DNA of 64,000 nt from Hamadaea sp013361475 (GTDB taxonomy: Bacteria; Actinomycetota; Actinomycetes; Mycobacteriales; Micromonosporaceae). A model generated the notes under the pieces. The model was given only the letters and a program-made list of their open reading frames with translations, searched no databases and had not been told where the DNA came from. Both the position numbers and the translations under genes were made by a program. The stretch lies in assembly GCF_040654195.1 (NCBI RefSeq), contig NZ_JBFAHM010000006.1, positions 62,001 to 126,000 of the forward strand, given 5' to 3'. Shown here in pieces: positions 34,201 to 41,120 of the stretch (positions are counted from its first letter, which is position 1; every line of letters begins with the position of its first letter).

Positions 34201-35685
34201 CTAGACCCACGCGAGGGTACGCTGCACCGCTTTACGCCACTGGGCCAGCTCCTTGTCGCGTACCCCTGAGGTCATAGCCGGCGTCCAGCGAGCCGAGACC
34301 GTCCACTGTGCCCGGAGTGTCGCGAGGTCGGGCCAGTAGCCCACCGCGAGCCCGGCGCCGTACGCCGCGCCCAGGCTGGTCGTCTCCGCGACCGCGGGCC
34401 GGACGACCTCGACGTCGAGCACGTCGGACTGGAACTGCATGAGCAGGTTGTTGGCGGTCATGCCGCCGTCCACCCGCAGTTGCGATAGGCCGCTGCCCTG
34501 CCAGTCCTGGAGCATCGCGTCGACGACCTCGCGGGTCTGCCACGCGGTCGCCTCGAGCACGGCGCGGGCGATGTGGCCCTTGGTGACGTAGCCGGTGAGC
34601 CCGGCGAGGACTCCGCGCGCGTCCGAGCGCCAGTGCGGTGCGAAAAGGCCCGCGAAGGCCGGGACCAGATAGCATCCGCCGTTGTCGGGCACGCTGGCCG
34701 CCAGCGCCTCGATCTCGTCGGCCGAGCGGATCAGGCCGAGGTTGTCGCGCAGCCACTGCACGAGCGAGCCGGTGACCGCGATCGAACCTTCGAGCGCGTA
34801 CGCGGCCGGACCTGTTCCGATCTGATAGCCGACCGTCGTGAGCAGCCCGTGGGTCGAGGCGACCGGCCGGGTGCCGGTGTTGAGCAGCAGGAAGCTGCCG
34901 GTGCCGTAGGTGCACTTGGCCTCGCCGGGCGAGAAACAAGTCTGCCCGAACAGCGCCGCCTGCTGATCGCCCAGCGCCGCCGCCACCGGTACGCCCGCCA
35001 GCTCGCCCCGGGCCTCGCCGTAGACCTCCACGGACGGGCGGATCTCGGGCAGCATCGCGCGCGGGATGCCCATCGCCTTGACGATGTCCTCGTCCCAGTC
35101 GAGCGTCGCGAGGTTCATCAGCAACGTGCGGCTCGCGTTGGTGACGTCGGTCAGGTGGCGGCCGCCCTTCGGCCCGCCGGTCAAATTCCAGATCAGCCAG
35201 GAGTCGACCGTGCCGAACAGCACCTCCCCCGCTTCGGCGCGCGCCCGCAACCCGGGCACGTGATCGAGCAGCCAGCGCAGCTTCGGTCCGGCGAAATAGG
35301 TCGCCAGCGGCAGACCGGTCTGGGCCCGGAAGACCTCGGGCTCGCCGAACTCCCGCAACAACGAGTCGGTACGCGTGTCCTGCCAGACGATCGCGTTGTG
35401 CACCGGACGGCCGGTCTGCTTGTCCCAGACGATCGTCGTCTCACGCTGGTTGGTGATCCCGACGGCGTCGAGATCCGACCGGGTGAGCCCGGCGCGGTCC
35501 AGCGCCCCGCTGACCACTCGGCGCACGTTGGCCCAGATCTCCTCCGGATCGTGCTCCACCCAGCCCGGCTGCGGGAAGATCTGCTCGTGCTCGTGCTGGT
35601 CGACGGCGACGACCTGGCCCTCGGCGTCGAAGACGATGCACCGGGAGGAGGTCGTGCCCTGATCGATGGCTGCGACATACCGCAC
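34201..35685 (-). CDS. glpK: Glycerol kinase
   Basis: The 494-residue FGGY kinase starts at GTG 35685 ([20 protein letters not shown]), with the phosphate-1 loop DQGTTSSR, the glycerol-binding Arg-Glu of GITNQRETT and the [15 protein letters not shown] adenosine-side motif. [18 protein letters not shown] and [12 protein letters not shown] also match GlpK. It phosphorylates glycerol to glycerol 3-phosphate. No glpF or glpD lies nearby. It faces the divergent TetR-led operon across a region containing a 63-nt palindrome. Confidence 0.95.
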   Translation of the reverse strand: MRYVAAIDQGTTSSRCIVFDAEGQVVAVDQHEHEQIFPQPGWVEHDPEEIWANVRRVVSGALDRAGLTRSDLDAVGITNQRETTIVWDKQTGRPVHNAIVWQDTRTDSLLREFGEPEVFRAQTGLPLATYFAGPKLRWLLDHVPGLRARAEAGEVLFGTVDSWLIWNLTGGPKGGRHLTDVTNASRTLLMNLATLDWDEDIVKAMGIPRAMLPEIRPSVEVYGEARGELAGVPVAAALGDQQAALFGQTCFSPGEAKCTYGTGSFLLLNTGTRPVASTHGLLTTVGYQIGTGPAAYALEGSIAVTGSLVQWLRDNLGLIRSADEIEALAASVPDNGGCYLVPAFAGLFAPHWRSDARGVLAGLTGYVTKGHIARAVLEATAWQTREVVDAMLQDWQGSGLSQLRVDGGMTANNLLMQFQSDVLDVEVVRPAVAETTSLGAAYGAGLAVGYWPDLATLRAQWTVSARWTPAMTSGVRDKELAQWRKAVQRTLAWV

Positions 35686-35740
35686 GCGATGAGGTTAATG
35701 CCTCACTCCCACTCCCCGCTGGGTCAGGGTTGTCGCCTTC

Positions 35741-35803
35741 CGCTGGATCAGGGTTCTCGGTCGGATCTCTCCCCAAGATTCGACCGGGAACCCTGATCCA
35801 GCG
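35741..35803. repeat. 63-nt palindromic repeat, copy 4, with an extra half-copy at 35717-35737
   Basis: The full unit begins CGCTGGATCAGGGTTCTCGG and ends GATCCAGCG; the arms are complementary over about 25 of 28 positions. A degenerate left half alone (CGCTGGGTCAGGGTTGTCGC, from 35717) sits 24 nt before it. This copy lies between the divergent glpK and TetR starts, so it cannot be a terminator for either neighbour. Confidence 0.9.
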
Positions 35804-35835
35804 CCGACCCGGACGGGCAGCCGGGAAGCGGGCCA

Positions 35836-35895
35836 TTGCCAGTGAGCGTGACGCGTGCCATAGTTCTAGGTCACACGACTGGGTCACCTGACCCA
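35836..35895 (+). promoter_or_regulatory. Candidate promoter and TetR operator before the four-gene operon
   Basis: TTGCCA (35836-35841) and CATAGT (35859-35864) are spaced by 17 nt as weak -35 and -10 boxes. Just downstream is a perfect palindrome, TGGGTCACCTGACCCA (35880-35895), 17 nt before the TetR ATG at 35913. An additional GGTCAC half-site precedes it at 35869. The layout fits autorepression by the TetR product. Confidence 0.5.
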
Positions 35896-35912
35896 CTACC
35901 GAAGGCGAGCGC

Positions 35913-36527
35913 ATGGCCAGGATGGCGGTGACCGAGCGGCGTGCCGCGCTGATCCAGGCGGCGCTGCGGGTGATCGCCGCCGACGGGGTGGCCGCCGCGA
36001 CCACCCGGGCGATCACCGCCGAGGCGGGCATGTCGCTGGCCAGCTTCCACTACGCCTTCCGGTCGCGGGACGAGCTGATCGCCGAGCTGATCCCGTACGT
36101 CGTGGAGCATGAGAGCCTGGCCGCGGAGCAGACCCTGGCCCCCGGGCACGACCTCCATACGACCGTAAAGAACGCGATGGAGGCATTCGTAGAGCTGGTC
36201 GCCGCCGATCCGGCGCGGGAGCAGGCGATGTTCGAACTCTCCCTCTACGCGCTGCGTACGGAGGACCTGCACGAGGCCGCGAAGGCCCAGTACGCGAGCT
36301 ACTACAAGGCGGCCGAGGCCCTCGTCGAGGCGGCCGCCCAGCTAACCGGGCGTACTTGGAGCCGCCCGGCGAGCGAGATCGCCCGGATCGTCGTCACCCT
36401 GACCGACGGGCTCACCCTCGGCTGGCTGGTCCACCGCGACCGCACGGCCACCCAGCCCATCATCGACTTCGCCGCGGACGCGATCGCCGCGCTCGCGGAC
36501 CCCCTCGACACCCCGGAGCCGGCATGA
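35913..36527 (+). CDS. TetR family regulator heading a four-gene operon
   Basis: The 204-residue protein has an N-terminal HTH (TRAITAEAGMSLASFHYAF, near residues 31-49). The helical C-terminal domain contains DPAREQAMFELSLYALR, which resembles the TetR_C_6-type effector domain. Its stop overlaps the start of the MFS gene (ATGA). A perfect palindrome lies directly upstream and is the likely operator, so the operon is probably induced by its substrate. Confidence 0.87.
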   Translation: MARMAVTERRAALIQAALRVIAADGVAAATTRAITAEAGMSLASFHYAFRSRDELIAELIPYVVEHESLAAEQTLAPGHDLHTTVKNAMEAFVELVAADPAREQAMFELSLYALRTEDLHEAAKAQYASYYKAAEALVEAAAQLTGRTWSRPASEIARIVVTLTDGLTLGWLVHRDRTATQPIIDFAADAIAALADPLDTPEPA

Positions 36528-37789
36528 GCGAGACGCTCGCCGCAAGACCCGCTGTCTTCATCGAACCCGCCAAGCCGGTCACCGGCCGCTGGGTCGGCCT
36601 GTTCGGACTCGCCTGGCTGGGCATCTGGATGGCCCAGCTGACTCCCGTCCAACTGTTGCTGCCCGAGCAGGTCGAGGCGCAACGCCCGGCCTCCGACTGG
36701 GTCGGCAGCGTCATGGCGTTCGGCGTCATCTCCGGCGTCGCCGGGTTGTTCGCGCTGGTCGCGTACCCGTTGACCGGGGCGCTGTCGGATCGCACGACGT
36801 CGCGCTTCGGCCGTCGCCGTCCGTGGATCGCCGTCGGCACGCTGCTGTTCGCGCTGTCGCTCGTCGTGCTGGGCGCCCAGACCGGGGTGGTCGCGGTCGG
36901 CGTCTGGTGGACGCTCGCGCTCATCGGCTTCTGCGTGCTCACCGCCGCGCTGACCGCCACGATCTCCGATCAGGTCCCGGTCGGCCAGCGCGGGTTCGTC
37001 TCCGGCTGGATCTCCGCGCCGCAGGCCATCGGCACCATCCTCGGTCTGCTGCTGGTCACGACCATCTTCACGGGCCGGCTCCGCGGCTACACGACCGTCG
37101 CCGTCCTGCTCGTCGCGCTGGTCCTTCCCTTCCTGATGCGTACGCCGGACGCAGCGCTCCGCCAGAGCGACCGGCCGCCGTTCAGCCTGCGTGGTCTGCT
37201 CGCCGGTTTCTGGGTGTCACCGAAGGAGCATCCTGATTTCGGCTGGACCCTCCTGAGCCGGATCCTGGTGAACCTGGGCAACGCGTTCGGCACCACGCTG
37301 CTGCTGTACTTCCTGAAGTACCACGTGCACGCGGCCGACCCGGACGGCTCGCTGCTGCTCCTCTCGGTGATCTACATGTTCTTCGTGATCGCCGCGTCGC
37401 TCTACCTCGGCCGGTTGTCCGACCGCCTGGGCCGCCGCAAGATCTTCGTGATCACGGCGTCGGCCAGCCAGGCCCTGGCCGCCATCCTGCTGGCGGTCTT
37501 CCCGAACCTGACCGTCGCCACCGTGGGGGCCGGTCTGCTGGGGCTCGGCTACGGCTGTTTCCTGTCCGTCGACCAGGCCCTGGCGACGCAGGTGCTGCCC
37601 GACCCGGCCACCCATGGCAAGGACCTCGGCATCATGAACATCGCGACGACCGTGCCGCAGGCGGTCGCCCCGCTGGTCGGCGCGGCGATCGTCGCGTACG
37701 CGGGCGGGTTCGGGGTGCTCTACCTCATCGCCGGGCTCACCTCGCTCGTCGGCGCCCTCTGCGTCGCACCCGTGAAAGGCGTCAAATGA
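36524..37789 (+). CDS. MFS transporter, sugar-porter type with RRRPW motif
   Basis: The 421-residue protein has about 12 hydrophobic segments. The loop between helices 2 and 3 is GALSDRTTSRFGRRRPWI; the RFGRRRPW pattern is characteristic of the GPH/SLC45-like group that includes proton-coupled sugar and sucrose porters. The second-half loop is GRLSDRLGRRKIFV. It overlaps its neighbours on both sides by 4 nt, so import (or export) of a sugar-like compound is tied to the two enzymes downstream. Confidence 0.82.
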   Translation: MSETLAARPAVFIEPAKPVTGRWVGLFGLAWLGIWMAQLTPVQLLLPEQVEAQRPASDWVGSVMAFGVISGVAGLFALVAYPLTGALSDRTTSRFGRRRPWIAVGTLLFALSLVVLGAQTGVVAVGVWWTLALIGFCVLTAALTATISDQVPVGQRGFVSGWISAPQAIGTILGLLLVTTIFTGRLRGYTTVAVLLVALVLPFLMRTPDAALRQSDRPPFSLRGLLAGFWVSPKEHPDFGWTLLSRILVNLGNAFGTTLLLYFLKYHVHAADPDGSLLLLSVIYMFFVIAASLYLGRLSDRLGRRKIFVITASASQALAAILLAVFPNLTVATVGAGLLGLGYGCFLSVDQALATQVLPDPATHGKDLGIMNIATTVPQAVAPLVGAAIVAYAGGFGVLYLIAGLTSLVGALCVAPVKGVK

Positions 37790-39036
37790 TCGACCTGTCG
37801 TTGCCCGCAGCGCATCTCCCCGTCAATTGGGAGGAGATGGACAAGGCGACCGCCGACCTGGACCCTCCGTTCGGGACTGTCCACCTGGGAGCGCTGCGGC
37901 ACAACGCACAGGACATGGTGCGCCGCGCTGGGCGTACCCCTATTCGTGTGGCGAGCAAGAGCATCCGCAGCCGCGAGCTCATCGCGGGCCTGCTGGCCCT
38001 GCCGGGCTATCGGGGTGTGCTGGCCTACACGCTGGCGGAGGCGATGTGGCTGGCCGCCGGCCGGGGAGCCGCTTGGGCGAGCCGCGAGGAGTGCAGTCCA
38101 GTCGACGACGTGGTGGTGGGCTATCCCACCGCGGACCGCGCGGCGCTCACGGAGCTGGCGCTGTCGCCGGAGCTGGCGACGCGCGTGACCTTGATGGTCG
38201 ACTCGGTGGAGCAGCTGGACTTCATCGACTCCGTCGTGCCGCACCGCGAACCGCTCCGGGTGTGCATCGAGCTCGATTCGTCCTACCGGTCCCGCCTGCT
38301 GGGGCACGTCGGCGTGTGGCGGTCGCCCGTCCGGCAGGCGCCCGAGGCGGCCGCCCTGGCCCGGGAGATCGTCCGGCGGCCGGGCTTCACCCTGGTCGGG
38401 ATGATGGGGTACGAGGCGCAGATCGCCGGGCTCGGCAACGCGCCGCGCGGCAAGCCGCTCATGGGCCGGATTCTCCGGACCGTCCAGAAGCGATCGATGG
38501 CGGAGCTGATCGAGCGACGGACCGCCGCGGTGGCCGCCGTGCGCGAGCTGGCCGAGCTGGAGTTCGTCAACGGCGGCGGCACCGGCAGTCTGGAGGCGAC
38601 CGCGGCCGATCCGTCGGTCACCGAGGTCACCGCCGGCTCGGGGCTGCTCGGGCCGCATCTGTTCGACAACTACGCGCACTTCACCCCGGCCCCGGCCGCG
38701 GCGTTCGCCCTGAGCGTCGTACGCCGTCCGGCGCCGGACCGGGTGACCCTGCTCGGCGGCGGCTGGATCGCGTCCGGCCCGCCGGGACCAGACCGGCTGC
38801 CCCAGCTCGTCTGGCCCGCCGGATTGTCCTACGTCGCCCGGGAGGCGGCCGGCGAGGTGCAGACGCCCGTCGTCGGAGCGGCCGCTCGGTCGCTGCGGGT
38901 CGGCGACCGGGTCTGGCTCCGTCACACGAAGGCGGGCGAGGTGTGCGAGCACGTCGATGAGCTGTACATCGTGGACGGTTCGGCGGTCGTGGGTTCGGTG
39001 CCGACGTATCGCGGCGAGGGAAAGGTGTTCCTGTGA
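37786..39036 (+). CDS. PLP-dependent fold-type III enzyme (alanine racemase N-terminal/D-threonine aldolase-like)
   Basis: The 416-residue protein has the fold-III PLP lysine in RVASKSIRS (Lys58), a barrel with VCIELDSSYRS and FVNGGGTGS (phosphate-binding glycine cluster), and a C-terminal beta domain containing HTKAGEVCEHVDEL (His380, Cys387, His389) that may bind a metal as in D-serine dehydratases and D-threonine aldolases. The annotation 'amino acid deaminase/aldolase' fits. The substrate is unknown. It overlaps the MFS and oxidase genes by 4 nt each. Confidence 0.82.
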   Translation: MIDLSLPAAHLPVNWEEMDKATADLDPPFGTVHLGALRHNAQDMVRRAGRTPIRVASKSIRSRELIAGLLALPGYRGVLAYTLAEAMWLAAGRGAAWASREECSPVDDVVVGYPTADRAALTELALSPELATRVTLMVDSVEQLDFIDSVVPHREPLRVCIELDSSYRSRLLGHVGVWRSPVRQAPEAAALAREIVRRPGFTLVGMMGYEAQIAGLGNAPRGKPLMGRILRTVQKRSMAELIERRTAAVAAVRELAELEFVNGGGTGSLEATAADPSVTEVTAGSGLLGPHLFDNYAHFTPAPAAAFALSVVRRPAPDRVTLLGGGWIASGPPGPDRLPQLVWPAGLSYVAREAAGEVQTPVVGAAARSLRVGDRVWLRHTKAGEVCEHVDELYIVDGSAVVGSVPTYRGEGKVFL

Positions 39037-40325
39037 CTTGGCACAACTGGGGTCGCTCCGAGTCCGCCAACCCCGTACGCGTCGTCACCCCGGCGTCGCC
39101 GGACGAGGTGGCCGCCGCGATCACCGACGCCCGCCGCGACGGGCTGACGGTCAAGCCGATCGGCGCCGGGCACAGCTTCACCGGCATCGCCGTCGCCGAC
39201 GGGGTGCAGCTGAACCTGTCCCGCCTCAGCGGCCTGCTCGCAGTGGACGCCGAGCTTCAGCAGGTCACCCTGGCCGCCGGTACGCACCTGCACGAGGTTC
39301 CAGCGCTGCTGGCGCCGTACGGGCTGGCCATGCAGAACCTCGGCGACATCGACGCGCAGACGATCGCCGGGGCCACCTCGACCGGTACGCACGGCACCGG
39401 AGCGGCCTTCGGCGGGCTCGCGACCCAGATCGTGGCGGTCACCCTCGTCACCGCGACGGGCGAGATCCTGCGGATCGACTCCTCGCACGAACTGTTCGAC
39501 GCCGCCCGACTGGGGCTCGGCGCCCTCGGCGTACTCGTCGACATCACGGTGCAGTGCGTACCGGCGTTCAAACTCGCGGCGGTGGAGCGGCCCGAGCCGC
39601 TGGCGGGCGTACTGGAGTCCTTTCTGGAGCGTACGGCCGCGCCCGATCACTTCGAGTTCTACTGGTTCCCGCATACGACGACGGCGCTGACGAAGACGAA
39701 CACCCGCCTGCCGGTTTCTTCGGAGAGCGCGCCGCTGGGCGGGTTCCAGCGGTGGGTGGACGACGAGTTCATGTCGAACACGGTCTTCTCCTGGGTCTGC
39801 GGCCTCGGTCGTGCCTTCCCCGGGGCGATTCCCTCGATCAACCGGCTGGCCTCGCACCTGACCGGCGACCGTACCTTCACCGACGTCTCGACCTCCGTCT
39901 TCACCACCGTCCGCCGCGTGCGCTTCCGCGAGATGGAGTACGCCCTCCCCGTCGAGGCGGTCCCGCTCGCCGTCCGGGAGATCGAGGAGCTGATCTCCCG
40001 CAAGAACTGGCGGATCTCCTTCCCCCTCGAAGTACGCGTCGCCGCGCCCGACGACATCTGGTTGTCGACCGCGCATGGGCGCCGCACCGGCTACATCGCG
40101 GTCCACCGCTACTTCAAGGAAGACCACCACGAGTACTTCCGCGCGGTCGAGGAGATCTTCCGCGCCCACGCCGGACGGCCGCACTGGGGGAAGATCCACT
40201 ACCGGGAGGCGGCCGACTTCGCCTCGCTGTATCCCCGGTTCGGCGAGTTCGTCGCGGCCCGGGAAAAGCTCGACCCCGACCGGGTGTTCGCCAACGCGTA
40301 TCTCTCCCGCGTCCTCGGCCCCTGA
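39033..40325 (+). CDS. FAD-linked oxidase, D-arabinono-1,4-lactone oxidase family
   Basis: The 430-residue protein starts at GTG 39033 (overlapping GTGA). It has the VAO/PCMH FAD domain with KPIGAGHSFTGIA, where His47 is at the position often linked covalently to FAD, and GATSTGTHGTG. The C-terminal ALO domain ends with RPHWGKIHYR (the HWGK motif) and DPDRVFANAYL. Relatives oxidise aldonolactones or alditols, giving peroxide. It is the last gene of the four-gene operon, followed by a 63-nt palindrome. Confidence 0.88.
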   Translation: MTWHNWGRSESANPVRVVTPASPDEVAAAITDARRDGLTVKPIGAGHSFTGIAVADGVQLNLSRLSGLLAVDAELQQVTLAAGTHLHEVPALLAPYGLAMQNLGDIDAQTIAGATSTGTHGTGAAFGGLATQIVAVTLVTATGEILRIDSSHELFDAARLGLGALGVLVDITVQCVPAFKLAAVERPEPLAGVLESFLERTAAPDHFEFYWFPHTTTALTKTNTRLPVSSESAPLGGFQRWVDDEFMSNTVFSWVCGLGRAFPGAIPSINRLASHLTGDRTFTDVSTSVFTTVRRVRFREMEYALPVEAVPLAVREIEELISRKNWRISFPLEVRVAAPDDIWLSTAHGRRTGYIAVHRYFKEDHHEYFRAVEEIFRAHAGRPHWGKIHYREAADFASLYPRFGEFVAAREKLDPDRVFANAYLSRVLGP

Positions 40326-40373
40326 CTCGCCCGCCGCTGTGGGCGCCCTCGCTCCCCGCGGTGCAGCCGAGGG

Positions 40374-40436
40374 CGCTGGATCAGGGATCTCGGTCGAATC
40401 ATGGGCCATGATTCGACCCGGATCCCTGATCCAGCG
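40374..40436. repeat. 63-nt palindromic repeat, copy 5
   Basis: The unit begins CGCTGGATCAGGGATCTCGG and ends GATCCAGCG, with a 3-nt loop GGC between CGAATCATG and CATGATTCG. It uses the GGGATC/GATCCC version of the stem. A second inverted repeat, GCGCCCTCG (40343-40351) with CGAGGGCGC (40368-40376), overlaps its first bases. It lies between convergent genes. Confidence 0.92.
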
Positions 40437-40445
40437 CCTAAACGG

Positions 40446-41024
40446 TCAGGCGGACGGACGATGGGAAGCCGCGTGCCGGGCGACCTTGGCCCGGTTGCCA
40501 CACACCGCCATGACGCACCACCGCCGCCGACCACGCGGGTCGCGGAACAGCCAGCCGCAGCCGGCTCCGGCGCAGGCGCGTACTTCGGTGCTTCCCGGCG
40601 ACGCGAGCAGTCCGGCGGCCTGATGGACGATCGCCCGCAACGGGCGTTCCGCGTCGTCGCCGTAATCCCACTCGGCGGTGGTCTCGCCGGTGGGTCGCAG
40701 GCCGGGGGCGTACTCGCGGGCGTATCGCGACAGGAGTGACCAGTCCGGGTCGCCGCCGGTCAGCGCGAGGTAGTACGCCCGGCGGAACTCCAGGACGCGG
40801 CGCAGCACGCGCTCGCCTTCCGCCGCTCCGGCGCGGGCCAGGTCGGGCAGGAGCCCGGCATGGCGCGCCCACACCGCGACATGCTCGTAGCTGTGCAGGT
40901 ATTCGTGGGACTCCACGCCGGTCACGCCGTAGTCGGCCCAGGCCGCGCGGGTGTTGCAGATTTCGAGCGCCACGTCTCCGGCGACGATGGCGGGCATCCG
41001 CAGACCGTCGACCATGACAGGCAT
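40446..41024 (-). CDS. CGNR zinc-finger regulator (ABATE domain)
   Basis: The 192-residue protein has an N-terminal ABATE-type region (residues about 15-140, with LEICNTRAAW) and a C-terminal CGNR zinc finger: CAGAGCGWLFRD, then RRRWCVMAVCGNRAKV, supplying four Cys residues. CGNR proteins are thought to be transcription regulators in actinobacteria. It is divergent from the FtsX-type permease gene, which it may control. Confidence 0.88.
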   Translation of the reverse strand: MPVMVDGLRMPAIVAGDVALEICNTRAAWADYGVTGVESHEYLHSYEHVAVWARHAGLLPDLARAGAAEGERVLRRVLEFRRAYYLALTGGDPDWSLLSRYAREYAPGLRPTGETTAEWDYGDDAERPLRAIVHQAAGLLASPGSTEVRACAGAGCGWLFRDPRGRRRWCVMAVCGNRAKVARHAASHRPSA

Positions 41025-41046
41025 TGCTCTACCCCTTAGTCAACCA

Positions 41047-41076
41047 CTAACCTCTGAACCGTACTCTACCGGTTAG
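41047..41076. promoter_or_regulatory. Inverted repeat between CGNR regulator and ABC permease
   Basis: CTAACC (41047-41052) and GGTTAG (41071-41076) are exact complements 18 nt apart. A palindromic ACCGGT overlaps the right arm. The repeat lies in the 96-nt divergent region, at the place expected for an operator. No known CGNR consensus was available to compare. Confidence 0.3.
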
Positions 41077-41120
41077 CTCTCCAGCAGGAGAAGGCCGGCG
41101 GCTCCCCTTGAGGAGAAGGT

